A DNA stretch of 64,000 nt. Source: Aliigemmobacter aestuarii. Its GTDB lineage: Bacteria; Pseudomonadota; Alphaproteobacteria; Rhodobacterales; Rhodobacteraceae. The stretch is taken from contig NZ_SSND01000005.1 of the NCBI RefSeq assembly GCF_004799285.1, positions 1-64,000 on the forward strand, read 5' to 3'. A program made the position numbers and the translations under genes. The notes below the pieces were generated by a model that worked only from the letters and a program-made list of their open reading frames with translations, ran no database searches and was not told the DNA's origin. Positions 11,560-19,885 of this stretch are shown piece after piece (position 1 is the stretch's first letter; every line of letters starts with the position of its first letter).

Positions 11560-12249
11560 TCAATAGCGCGTCGTCATCCGGTGTCCGGGACGGTGGACCA
11601 GCTGCACGAAGGTCACCGCCTTCCCGTCCCATCGGGTGGACCGTTCGATCTGCAACAGCGGCTCGCCGGGCCGGCAGGCCAGATGCGCGGCAAGCCCTTC
11701 ATCGGCGGCGGTCGCGCTCAGGCTGATGTCGACCTCGGAATAGGGGATCTGCGCGATCAGCCATTCGGTCGGGGCGGTGGCCGCGAAATCCTCGACCCGC
11801 GCCTGCGGCAGAAGCGCGAGGCTGATCCAGCGGTCCTCGTACTGATAGGGCTGGCCATCGGCCATGTGCAGGCAGGTCAGGTGGCGGACCTCGTCGCCCG
11901 TCTGCAACCCCATGCGGGCGCGCAGCCAGTCCGGCGCAGGCCCCACGGTCGAGCTGACCAGCGCATAGCGATAGGCGGCGCCCTGTTCGGTCACCTCGTG
12001 CCGGACGATCGGGATGTCGAACCGCGCCTGCCGCAAGGGCGACAGCCGCACCCTGGTGCCGGACTTGCGCTTGCGTTCGATGATGCCGTCCTCGGTCAGT
12101 TCCCGCATCGCCCGGTTCACTGTCGCCCGCGCCACGCCATAGGTTTCGGCCAGTTCGATCTCGCCCGGCAAAAGGCTGCCCGGTTTCCAGTCGCCGCGGG
12201 TGATCCGGCCGAGGATATCCGCCTTGATGTCACGATAGGTTCTGGCCAA
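11560..12249 (-). CDS. hutC: Histidine utilisation repressor (GntR/UTRA), TTG start
   Basis: A 229-residue GntR-family regulator of the HutC/UTRA type. The N-terminal winged helix reads ARTYRDIKADILGRI ... LAETYGVARATVNRAMRELTEDG, and the C-terminal UTRA domain would sense urocanate. The first codon is TTG (12247-12249), with a purine-rich GGGGGA upstream and no in-frame ATG close by. The gene converges on hutF. Just upstream, at about 12291-12306, is a TTATGTCTG half-site on the minus strand like the hutI/hutF operator, which suggests autoregulation. Confidence 0.9.
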   Translation of the reverse strand: MARTYRDIKADILGRITRGDWKPGSLLPGEIELAETYGVARATVNRAMRELTEDGIIERKRKSGTRVRLSPLRQARFDIPIVRHEVTEQGAAYRYALVSSTVGPAPDWLRARMGLQTGDEVRHLTCLHMADGQPYQYEDRWISLALLPQARVEDFAATAPTEWLIAQIPYSEVDISLSATAADEGLAAHLACRPGEPLLQIERSTRWDGKAVTFVQLVHRPGHRMTTRY

Positions 12250-12309
12250 GCGTCATCCCCCGCCGCGTTGCCGTTCACTTCATCGGGCAGGCATAATCAG
12301 ACATAAGGC

Positions 12310-12332
12310 AAAAAAATCCAGACAAATCTGGA
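12310..12332 (-). terminator. Rho-independent terminator downstream of the UDG-family gene
   Basis: On the minus strand the sequence reads TCCAGA-TTTG-TCTGGA followed by seven T residues: a six-pair stem with a four-base loop and a clean U tract. It lies about 150 bases past the 12483 stop and would insulate hutC from read-through. Confidence 0.75.
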
Positions 12333-12482
12333 GAAGACCCCATTCGTGGGGGCGGATGCGCGCCGCGATGCCCGTTGCGACGGCATCATGCGGTGCCCGC
12401 GCCTTGGGCGGGGTGTTCGACAGATCGAGCCCCGCGCAAGAATGATCGCCCTCTGCCGTCCTACGCCGCCTGCTGCGACCGG

Positions 12483-13111
12483 TCAGGGGGCAGGCTGCGG
12501 GCCAGCGCCATCGTAGCTCTGCCGCACCCGATGGCGAAGGGCGGGCAGAAGGTCTGTCTCGAACCAGGGGTTGCGGCGCAGGAAGGCGTTGTTGCGCCAG
12601 GACGGGTGCGGGATCACGAAGATGCCGGGGGCATGGCGGCGCCAGTCCCGGACCGTCTCGGTCAGGCCGCTGCGGCGCGCGACCTCGCCCAGATGCCAGT
12701 GCTGCGCATAGCGTCCGATCAGCACCGTCGTTTCGACATCGGGCAGGTGCCGCATGACGCGCACGCGCCAGGTTTCCGCGCAACGGGGCGGCGGCGACAG
12801 GTCGCTGCCCCTGGTGTCATATCCGGGAAAGCAGAAGGCCATCGGCACCACGGCGACCCGGTCACGGTCGTAGAATTCGTCGCGGCTCAGCCCCAGCCAG
12901 TCGCGCAGACGGTCGCCCGACCGGTCGTCGAAGGGCACGCCCGACTGATGCACCCTGAGCCCCGGCGCCTGCCCGGCGATCAGAAGCCTTGCGGTCGGGC
13001 GGAACCAGACCACGGGGCGGGGGGGATGCGCGGTGGCGGTGCGGGCAAAGTCGCCCGCGCAAAGGGTGCAGTGCGGATCTCGGCCTTCAGCGCCGTGTCG
13101 GTTTCCGTCAT
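12483..13111 (-). pseudogene. Uracil-DNA glycosylase family protein with probable N-terminal frameshift
   Basis: The main frame encodes VVWFRPTARLLIAGQAPG, then GYDTRGSDLSPPP and IPHPSWRN, as in the COG1573-type uracil-DNA glycosylase family of Rhodobacteraceae. The natural start appears to be the ATG at 13111 (MTETDTALKAEIRT), but that frame diverges near 13068-13073. Changing frame there restores CTLCAGDFARTATAHPPRPVVWFRP, including the expected CxxC. A one-base deletion near CGCACTGCACC explains both halves. If it is real, only a shortened protein from a GTG at 13013 lacking the Cys pair could be made; a sequencing error would also give this pattern. An intact protein would be about 209 residues. 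Confidence 0.7.
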
Positions 13112-13177
13112 CGCGCCTTTCCCTGTGCCCGGCTGCCTGATCATATGGCTGCTAGGCCCGGTTGCGGAAGGGGCGGC

Positions 13178-14209
13178 CTAAAGGTCGCCTACCTGTGGAC
13201 CCCAGGTATCCGAAAGGGCGAAGCCTTCGGGAAAGGGATCATCGGGGGCAAGGCGCAGTTCCTCGCGGCCGTAGATCCATGCCTGCCCGGTGATCCGCGG
13301 CAGGACGGCGCGGAAATTGCCGACCGTCGTCTCGCCGATCGCCTCGGCGGTGAAGGTTCCGCCGATGGTGCTGCGCGACAGGCGGACATCACCTATCTGC
13401 ACCTCGCCGCGCGCGTGAAGGCAGGCAAGGTTCGCCGAAGACCCGGTTCCGCAGGGCGACCTGTCCACCCGTCCGGGTTTGAGCGTGGTGCAGGTGCGGA
13501 TCGACCCGTCCTCAAGGAATTCGCGGAACATCACATAGGCGATGTCGTCCAGCCCCGGCATCTCGGGGTGGCTGACGGGGATCTGGCCGCGCAGGTCTGC
13601 CTTGATGGCGATGCCCGCCTCGGCCAGCGCGCGGGCGTTTTCCGGGGCGATGGTCAGGCCGACCTGAGCGGCATCGACCAGTGCATAGAACACGCCGCCA
13701 AAGGCGATGTCGGCGCGGATCGTTCCAAAGGCCGTGGTGCGCACCGGCGCATCAAGGGCGACGGCGAAGGCGGGAACGTTGTCCAGGCTGACCGACAGGC
13801 AACGCCCGTTCCCGCAGCGGGCGCGCGCCACGATCAGGCCCGCCGCCGTATCCAGCCGCACGATGGTTTCCGGCCCGGTGATCGGAACGCGCCCGCTTTC
13901 CAGAAGCGCCGTCACCACGCAGATCGCGTTCGACCCGCTCATCGGATGGGCGCGGTCGGGTTGCAGCACGATAAAGCCCGCATCGGCATCCGCCCGGCAG
14001 GGGAGCAGCAGCAGGTTGACCGTCTGCGCCACATGGGCGCGCGGTTCGAAGCAGACGAACCGGCGAAGGCTGTCGTCCACCGTGTTGATGTGGTTCATCT
14101 TGTCGAGGATCGTCGCGCCCGGAATCTCGGGTGCGCCGCCGGTGATGACCTTGCCGATCTCGCCCTGACAATGAACGAGCAGGAGGTCGAGAGAGCTGTC
14201 GAAACTCAT
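13178..14209 (-). CDS. Proline racemase / hydroxyproline epimerase family protein, Ser-Cys active-site pair
   Basis: A 343-residue member of the proline racemase superfamily (proline racemase, 4-hydroxyproline 2-epimerase, trans-3-hydroxyproline dehydratase). The second catalytic position is Cys253 in DRSPCGTGSSAN. The first, usually Cys in MCGH, is Ser91 in MSGSN. Ser/Cys pairs are a known minority variant, so the exact reaction (epimerisation or dehydration) cannot be read from sequence. The start at 14209 overlaps the upstream ALDH stop by four bases (ATGA). The ALDH, DadA-like oxidase and DapA-like neighbours point to hydroxyproline catabolism. Confidence 0.85.
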   Translation of the reverse strand: MSFDSSLDLLLVHCQGEIGKVITGGAPEIPGATILDKMNHINTVDDSLRRFVCFEPRAHVAQTVNLLLLPCRADADAGFIVLQPDRAHPMSGSNAICVVTALLESGRVPITGPETIVRLDTAAGLIVARARCGNGRCLSVSLDNVPAFAVALDAPVRTTAFGTIRADIAFGGVFYALVDAAQVGLTIAPENARALAEAGIAIKADLRGQIPVSHPEMPGLDDIAYVMFREFLEDGSIRTCTTLKPGRVDRSPCGTGSSANLACLHARGEVQIGDVRLSRSTIGGTFTAEAIGETTVGNFRAVLPRITGQAWIYGREELRLAPDDPFPEGFALSDTWGPQVGDL

Positions 14210-15675
14210 CGGATGTACCAGCCCCAGGGTTCGTCGCTGACGAAGGCCGTGATCTGCTTGGTTTCCAGATAGTTGTCGAGCCCCCAGCGACCCAGTTCGC
14301 GGCCGATGCCCGATTGCTTCATGCCGCCCCACGGCGCCTCGGTGAAGGTCGGTTGCGAACAGTTGATCCAGACGATCCCGGCGCGGAAGGCGCGGGCCAC
14401 GCGTTCGCAGCGCGCCTTGTCGGCGGACATGACGGCGGCGGCAAGGCCGAAGCGGCTGTCGTTGGCCATCTGTACGGCCTCGTCCTCGGTGTCGAAGGGG
14501 CGGATGCAGACGACCGGGCCAAAGATCTCTTCGGTCCAGACTTCGGCGGTCGGGGGCACATCGGTCAGGACGGTCGGGGCGACGAAATACCCTTTCGCAA
14601 AGCCTTCGGCCCTGCCGCCGCAGGCGACGGTTGCGCCATCGGCGCGGGCGCGATCGATGAAGCCCAGAACCTTGCGGTATTGCTGTTCGTTCACCAGCGG
14701 ACCCAGCAGCGTGCCCTGTTCCAGGCCGTCGCCGATGGTGATCCGGCGCGCCTCGGCCACCAGGCGTTCAAGAAGCGCCGGGTAAAGGCTGCGCTCCACC
14801 AGCACGCGGCTGGTGGCCGAACAGACCTGCCCCTGATTCCAGAAGATCCCGAACATGATCCATTCGACGGCCTTCTCGATCTGGCTGTCGGCAAAGATCA
14901 CGAAGGGCGACTTGCCGCCCAGTTCGAGGCTGATGTTCTTGATGTCGCGCGCCGCCGCCGCCATCAGGCGCGCGCCGGTCGGGACCGATCCGGTAAAGGC
15001 CAGCTTGTCGATGCCCGGATGGTCGACCAGTGCCTGCCCGACGGTCGCGCCAAGCCCGGTGACGATGTTCAGGACACCGGGCGGAAGCCCTGCCTCGGCC
15101 ACGATCCGCCCCAGTTCCAGCGCGGTGAGCGAGGTGTGTTCGGATGGCTTCAGCACCATCGTGCAGCCTGCGGCAAGGGCGGGGGCCACTTTCCATGCGG
15201 CCATCAGCAGGGGATAGTTCCACGGGATGATCGCCGCCGCCACGCCCACGGGTTCGCGCACGGCGCTTGCCGTGAAGCGGGCGTCGGGCAGGGCGATCTG
15301 TTCCGCCTCGCCGTCCAGGTCCGCGGCCAGCCCGGCGTAATAGTCAAAGCACCCGGCGGCGTCGCCGATGTCCCATTCGGCCTCGGGCAGGGGCTTGCCG
15401 TTGTCCAGCACCTCAAGCCGCGCGAGGTCGGACAGGCGGGCGCGGATGCCATCCGCGATGGCGCGCAGGGTGCGGGCGCGTTCCGCCCCCGTTATCCGCG
15501 GCCAGGGGCCAGTGTCGAAGGCGGCCCGTGCGGCGCGCACCGCTGCCTCGGCATCGGGGGCGGTCGCCGCGGGAATGTGGTGGATGACGGCCTCGGTCGC
15601 GGGGTTCACGACGGGCAGGGTTCCGCCCTCGGCCGGTGGCACCCATTCGCCGCCGATGAAAAGCCGGGTCTGCAT
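14206..15675 (-). CDS. Aldehyde dehydrogenase family protein (candidate 2-oxoglutarate semialdehyde or aminoaldehyde dehydrogenase)
   Basis: A 489-residue NAD(P)-dependent aldehyde dehydrogenase. The catalytic Cys is in FWNQGQVCSATSRVLVE, the general-base Glu in SLELGGKSPF, and the cofactor-binding GSVPTG motif is present. The start at 15675 (MQTRLFIGGEW) follows a good ribosome site; six extra codons upstream are possible. In a hydroxyproline pathway the last step oxidises 2-oxoglutarate semialdehyde to 2-oxoglutarate, a plausible role here, though the sequence also resembles betaine-aldehyde dehydrogenases. It overlaps the racemase-family gene and lies 10 bases after the SDR stop. Confidence 0.9.
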   Translation of the reverse strand: MQTRLFIGGEWVPPAEGGTLPVVNPATEAVIHHIPAATAPDAEAAVRAARAAFDTGPWPRITGAERARTLRAIADGIRARLSDLARLEVLDNGKPLPEAEWDIGDAAGCFDYYAGLAADLDGEAEQIALPDARFTASAVREPVGVAAAIIPWNYPLLMAAWKVAPALAAGCTMVLKPSEHTSLTALELGRIVAEAGLPPGVLNIVTGLGATVGQALVDHPGIDKLAFTGSVPTGARLMAAAARDIKNISLELGGKSPFVIFADSQIEKAVEWIMFGIFWNQGQVCSATSRVLVERSLYPALLERLVAEARRITIGDGLEQGTLLGPLVNEQQYRKVLGFIDRARADGATVACGGRAEGFAKGYFVAPTVLTDVPPTAEVWTEEIFGPVVCIRPFDTEDEAVQMANDSRFGLAAAVMSADKARCERVARAFRAGIVWINCSQPTFTEAPWGGMKQSGIGRELGRWGLDNYLETKQITAFVSDEPWGWYIR

Positions 15676-15685
15676 GGTTTCCTCC

Positions 15686-16384
15686 TCAGACATGGCGGGT
15701 CAGGCCGCCATCGACGCGCAGCGTCTGGCCGGTGACATAGCTGCCGTCGTCGGTCAGCAGGAAGGCCGCGGCCTTCGCCTGTTCCTCGACCCGCGCGATG
15801 CGCTTCAGCGCGGCGAGATCGGCGAATTTCCCCACATCCAGGCTGTCGGTGAAACCGGGCGCGAGGCAGTTCATGCGGATCCCTGCCGGGCCGTAGCGAT
15901 CCGAATAGAGCTTGGTGAAGGTTGAAACCGCCGCGCGATAGGTGCAGGAGGCCGGAAACAGCGGCGAGGGTTCGTGGCTGGCGTAGGTCGTCACATTCAC
16001 GATGGAGCCGCCCCCCTGCGCCTCCATGACCGGGGTGACGAGGCGGGCCATTCGGATCACCGATTTGACGATCATGTCATGGGCGAGATCCCAGTTTTCA
16101 TCCGTGATCGCCAGCAGGTCGCCCTTGGGCGGGTGCCCGGTGTGGTTCAGCACCGCGTCTATCCGGTCATGCGTCGACAGCGCCAGATCGACGATGCCTT
16201 TCAGGTCATCGGCAGATTGCGCCACGCCGCGCCGGGCGACGCCGCCCAGTTCGCGCGCCAGCGTCTCGCAGTTCTCCGAGGGGGACATCAGCACCAAGGC
16301 ATAGCCGCGGGCATGCATCTCGCGCGCGATGGCGGCGCCGATGCCGCGCCCGGCGCCCGTGACAAGACAGACTTTCCGCGTCAT
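15686..16384 (-). CDS. SDR-family oxidoreductase lacking the classical YxxxK
   Basis: A 232-residue short-chain dehydrogenase/reductase fold: TGAGRGIG for NAD(P), GGSIVNVTT for the catalytic-Ser strand, and a C-terminal DGSYVTGQTLRVDGG. Aligned with classical SDRs, the Tyr-x-x-x-Lys position reads Ser-Cys-Thr-Tyr-Arg (PASCTYRAAVSTFTK), so both the Tyr and the Lys are replaced. A subgroup of SDRs with this change and the following KLYSDRYGPAGIRMN pattern is known, so it is probably functional but mechanistically atypical. It sits between the ALDH and the DadA-like oxidase in the same transcript; the substrate is unknown. Confidence 0.87.
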   Translation of the reverse strand: MTRKVCLVTGAGRGIGAAIAREMHARGYALVLMSPSENCETLARELGGVARRGVAQSADDLKGIVDLALSTHDRIDAVLNHTGHPPKGDLLAITDENWDLAHDMIVKSVIRMARLVTPVMEAQGGGSIVNVTTYASHEPSPLFPASCTYRAAVSTFTKLYSDRYGPAGIRMNCLAPGFTDSLDVGKFADLAALKRIARVEEQAKAAAFLLTDDGSYVTGQTLRVDGGLTRHV

Positions 16385-16394
16385 CTTCCTCTCC

Positions 16395-17627
16395 TCAGAA
16401 ACGGTTGATCCGATAGGGGTGCAGGTCGATCTCCGGTTTCGCCCCGGTGATCAGGTCGCCCATGAGCCTTGCCGTCGTGGCGGCATAGGTCAACCCGAGA
16501 TGACCGTGCCCCGTGGCATAGAACACCCCCCGCGTCTTCGCGCTGGCCGACAGGATCGGCACGGTGTCGGGCAGCGCGGGGCGGTGGCCCATCCATTCGG
16601 TGAAGTCCTCGCAAGCCAGGTTGGGCAGGGCTTCCTTCGCGCGTTTCACCGTGATCCTTGACCGGCGGTAGTCGGGCGGCGCGTCAAGCCCGGCCATTTC
16701 CACCGTGCCCCCCACCCGGATGCCGCCCGCCGTGGGCGTGACCATGAAGGCCCGCGCGGGCCAGATGATCGAATGGCGCATCGAAATGCCCGGCGCCATG
16801 ATCTGCGTATGATAGCCGCGTTCGGTTTCCAGCGGGATCGGTTCATCCAGAAGGCGGGCCAGCCCGGCGCTGTGCGCGCCCGCGCAGATCACCACCTCGT
16901 CCGCGATAAGGCGGCGCCCGTCCTTCAGAACCACCTCGCGGATGCATTCGCCCCGGACAAATCCCCGGACCTCGCCCGTCTCGATCCGCCCGCCCATCCC
17001 CGTAAACCGTTCGGCCAGCGCCAGAACCAGCCTGTGGGGGTCTTTCATCGACCGGTTCTGCGGGAACAGGACGGCAAGCCCGATCCTGTCGGAAAGTTCC
17101 GGCTCCAGCGCCTTGATCGCCTGCCGGCCCAGAACCTCGTGCGGAAAGCCGAAGCGTTCCAGAATCTCGATATGGTCGCGGTCGGCCCTGAATTCGGCCT
17201 CGTCGGCGTAAAGCGACAGGCAGCCCTCCTGGCTGATCTGGTCCTCAAGCCCCGTCTCGCGCAGAAGCGCCAGCGTGTCATCCAGCGCCCGGCCGCAAAG
17301 TGCCGCGCCCTGCGCTTCGAGCGCGCGCAGTTTCGCCGGGCGCGAGGCGGCGATGAAGCGCAGGAACCACGGAAGTAGGCGCGGCATGTAGGACGGGCGC
17401 ACCCGCACCGGCCCTTCGGGATCCAGCATCCAGCCGGGGATCTGCCGCCAGACCGAGGGGCGCGAGGCCGGCATGAATTCCGTCACCGCGATCGAGGCCA
17501 TGTTGCCGAAGGATGCCCCCCGTCCAGGCGCGTCGCGGTCCACCAGCACGACCTCGCAGCCACGCCGTTGCAGGTCATGCGCGATGGCCGTTCCGATGAT
17601 GCCCGCGCCGATGACGACCGTGGTCAT
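16395..17627 (-). CDS. DadA-like FAD-dependent D-amino acid / D-hydroxyproline dehydrogenase
   Basis: A 410-residue FAD-dependent oxidoreductase of the DAO family. It opens with the dinucleotide-binding motif VVIGAGIIGTAIAHDL and ends with a substrate/FAD segment ATGHGHLGLTYAATTARLMGDLI. In hydroxyproline catabolism such an enzyme oxidises cis-4-hydroxy-D-proline, the epimerase product, to pyrroline-4-hydroxy-2-carboxylate. The start at 17627 (MTTVVIGAG) follows GGGGGAGCACGGAC; the frame is open further but without similarity. It is in one transcriptional unit with the DapA-family gene upstream and the SDR downstream. Confidence 0.88.
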   Translation of the reverse strand: MTTVVIGAGIIGTAIAHDLQRRGCEVVLVDRDAPGRGASFGNMASIAVTEFMPASRPSVWRQIPGWMLDPEGPVRVRPSYMPRLLPWFLRFIAASRPAKLRALEAQGAALCGRALDDTLALLRETGLEDQISQEGCLSLYADEAEFRADRDHIEILERFGFPHEVLGRQAIKALEPELSDRIGLAVLFPQNRSMKDPHRLVLALAERFTGMGGRIETGEVRGFVRGECIREVVLKDGRRLIADEVVICAGAHSAGLARLLDEPIPLETERGYHTQIMAPGISMRHSIIWPARAFMVTPTAGGIRVGGTVEMAGLDAPPDYRRSRITVKRAKEALPNLACEDFTEWMGHRPALPDTVPILSASAKTRGVFYATGHGHLGLTYAATTARLMGDLITGAKPEIDLHPYRINRF

Positions 17628-17653
17628 GTCCGTGCTCCCCCTTCCGGTCCCGG

Positions 17654-18538
17654 TCAGGCCCAGTTGACGATGGGTTGCATCGCGGCGGCGAAGGCGGCCT
17701 TTTCCTCGGCCGTCAGGGGACCCAGCGGCATGCGGCATTCGCCCACGGGCGTGCCCTGCAATTCGCAGCCGTATTTCAGCTTCTGCACGAACTTGCCGGA
17801 TTCGAGGATGTTCATCGCAGGCCACATGCGGGCCATGATCTGCCTTGCCTTCGGAAGGTCGCCCGCGCGGTAGGTGCGGTCGAGATCGCAGACGGCGCGC
17901 GCCATGCAGTTCGCCGGGCCGCAGATCCAGCTGTCGGCGCCCCAGAGCATGAAATCCAGCGCGATGTCATCGGACCCGGAAACCAGCTGGATGCGGCCCT
18001 CGTAACGGGTGGCGATGCCGATGGCGCGCTGAAGGTTGCCCGAGGATTCCTTGATTCCGATGATGCGGGGGTTGTCGGCCAGCGCATCGAGCGCCTCGAA
18101 TTCGATCTCGACCCCGTCCTTGGCCGGGTAGGAATAAAGGACGATGTTCATGTCGGTGGCGTCGATCACCGCGTTGAAGTGGCGGATGATCTCGGCTTGC
18201 GTGGGCTTGGTGTAGAAGGGCACGGCCAGCAGCACCGCGTCATAGCCCATGTCCCTGGCCGCCAGCGTGTTGGCGATGACGCCCTTCGTGTGGGGGGCAT
18301 TGGTGCCTGCGATCAGCGTCTCGCCCGGGCGCGCGAAATCCTTCACGAACCGCAGGACGCTTTCGCGTTCGGCATCCGACATCAGGTTGTATTCCCCCGA
18401 TGACCCGCAGGGCACCCAGCCCGTGACGCCCGCCGCGCGCAGGTTTTCCATATGCGCGCGGAACGCGGCAAAATCGATGTTTCCCGCCGCATCGAACGGG
18501 GTGACGAGGGCGGGCATGACGCCCTGAAGCTGCAACAC
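17654..18538 (-). CDS. DapA-family lyase (candidate pyrroline-4-hydroxy-2-carboxylate deaminase), GTG start
   Basis: A 294-residue DapA/NanA-family TIM barrel. The Schiff-base Lys is in IIGIKESSGN, the conserved Tyr in LYSYPAKDG, and GSSGEYNLMS is the substrate carboxylate loop. In hydroxyproline clusters this family deaminates pyrroline-4-hydroxy-2-carboxylate to 2-oxoglutarate semialdehyde. The chosen GTG at 18538 gives VLQLQGVMPALVTPF, with GGAAAGGAA upstream; an ATG at 18604 would add 22 residues without family support. It is the first gene of the minus-strand unit, divergent from a GntR regulator. Confidence 0.88.
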   Translation of the reverse strand: MLQLQGVMPALVTPFDAAGNIDFAAFRAHMENLRAAGVTGWVPCGSSGEYNLMSDAERESVLRFVKDFARPGETLIAGTNAPHTKGVIANTLAARDMGYDAVLLAVPFYTKPTQAEIIRHFNAVIDATDMNIVLYSYPAKDGVEIEFEALDALADNPRIIGIKESSGNLQRAIGIATRYEGRIQLVSGSDDIALDFMLWGADSWICGPANCMARAVCDLDRTYRAGDLPKARQIMARMWPAMNILESGKFVQKLKYGCELQGTPVGECRMPLGPLTAEEKAAFAAAMQPIVNWA

Positions 18539-18643
18539 GGGGCTGTTCCTTTCCAGCTTGGCGCGGCGCCATGGCGCGTGGCGGTCGTTTCCTGTTCCTT
18601 TCATGCCGACACCGTGACGACAGGTCAAAGGAAAAATAATCTG

Positions 18644-18651
18644 TGTCGACA
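18644..18651. promoter_or_regulatory. Short palindrome in the divergent DapA / GntR promoter region
   Basis: TGTCGACA is a perfect eight-base palindrome next to an AT-rich stretch (aaaaataat) between the divergent DapA-family and gntR starts. FCD-type GntR regulators often bind short palindromes of this type. It is a candidate operator only. Confidence 0.3.
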
Positions 18652-18707
18652 AGAAACGGCTCAACGGCTAACCCTTGAGGCAGCAAACCGGGGGAAATGG
18701 GCGCAGG

Positions 18708-19430
18708 ATGGATCAGGACGGACGCCGCGCACGCGGCATGGGGCTGAAGCTGGCGTATGAAACGCTGCGTGACGAGATCCTGTCGCTTCGGCTGGCACCG
18801 GGCCAGCTGCTGGACGAAACCTCGCTGGCCGACCGATTCGGCATGTCGCGGTCCCCGATCCGCGAGGCGCTGATCCGGCTGGCGGGCGAGGATATGGTCG
18901 TGATGCTGCCGAACCGTTCCACCATCGTGGCCCCTATCGACATAACCACCTTTCCCAAATACGTCGAGGCGCTGGACATCGCGCAGCGGATGAACACCCG
19001 CCTTGCCGCCGAATTCCGGACCGATGCCGACCTTGCCGCCATCGCCGCGCGGCAGAAGGATTTCGAGGCCGCCGTCGCCCGTGGCAACCATCTGGACATG
19101 TCGGACGCCAACAAGCGGTTTCACATGGCGATCGCCGCGGCGGGGCGAAACCCCTATCTGGCCGCGTTCTATGAACGCCTGCTGGATCAGGGGCGGCGGA
19201 TGCTGCACCTGCATTTCGACTATCTGGAACGCACCCATGACGGCTATCTGCTGACCGATGAACACGACCTGATGCTGGAGGCGATCCGCGCACGCGACGT
19301 GGCGCGGGCGGATGTCCTGGCCCATGCCCATACCCGGCAGTTCCGCGACAGTTTCATCGACTACATGAAGGAAAACCACGCAGGCGAGCTGATGCTTCCG
19401 GTTCCGGGCGACCCGGCCCCGGCGGCATAG
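18708..19430 (+). CDS. GntR-family regulator, FadR/FCD type (first copy)
   Basis: A 240-residue regulator with an N-terminal winged helix (LAYETLRDEILSLRLAPGQ ... LADRFGMSRSPIREALIRLAG) and an all-helical FCD ligand domain. The ATG at 18708 (MDQDGRRARG) is preferred to a TTG eleven codons upstream because GGGGGAAATGGG lies ahead of it. It is divergent from the DapA-family gene and is the natural regulator of the 13.2-18.5 kb catabolic unit. The ligand is unknown. Confidence 0.88.
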   Translation: MDQDGRRARGMGLKLAYETLRDEILSLRLAPGQLLDETSLADRFGMSRSPIREALIRLAGEDMVVMLPNRSTIVAPIDITTFPKYVEALDIAQRMNTRLAAEFRTDADLAAIAARQKDFEAAVARGNHLDMSDANKRFHMAIAAAGRNPYLAAFYERLLDQGRRMLHLHFDYLERTHDGYLLTDEHDLMLEAIRARDVARADVLAHAHTRQFRDSFIDYMKENHAGELMLPVPGDPAPAA

Positions 19431-19707
19431 CACAGGCCGGGCGCCGGGCAGCGGCAGCCACCGGCAGAAACACCCTTCCGTTGCGTTCCGCCTGCAGCGC
19501 CCGCACTTCGGCCGGCTTCATCGCGTCGGGGTTCTTGCCCCCGATCCAGAGGACCCCTGCGACGGGTTCGATCAGCCGGTTCATGTGGCGGATCATCGCG
19601 GGTGTGTCCGATCCCGACAGGGGCATCACGCAGGACGGCTCGCCCCGGCAGCCGGTGAAGCTGCCATCCTGAACGCCGACCATGCAGTCGAACCTGTCGC
19701 CGAACAT
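19354..19707 (-). CDS. Possible 117-aa hypothetical protein in the gap between two gntR genes
   Basis: A minus-strand frame starting MFGDRFDCMVGVQDGSFTG, with GC-rich third positions over about its first 85 codons, lies in the 455-base gap between the two GntR genes (19431-19885). Its 3' end runs 77 bases into the first gntR gene, which is unusual and may mean the natural stop has been lost. I recognise no family. It could be a gene remnant. The rest of the gap is an AT-rich probable promoter for the second gntR at about 19785-19835 (TAGACAATATGTATTATAAA). Confidence 0.35.
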   Translation of the reverse strand: MFGDRFDCMVGVQDGSFTGCRGEPSCVMPLSGSDTPAMIRHMNRLIEPVAGVLWIGGKNPDAMKPAEVRALQAERNGRVFLPVAAAARRPACAMPPGPGRPEPEASARLRGFPSCSR

Positions 19708-19885
19708 CTTTCAGATTCCTTTGATGCGAATGAGGTCCTCACCCCGGGGGGTGTTGATAGGTCTCTCCCTTGCCGCTCTCCCATCATAAAACTTTCCGTA
19801 GACAATATGTATTATAAAAGACTACAACTCGGGCAAATGGCCCGATTCAGCCAGACACCATGCTGAATCGCGAGGGAGAGAGCCC

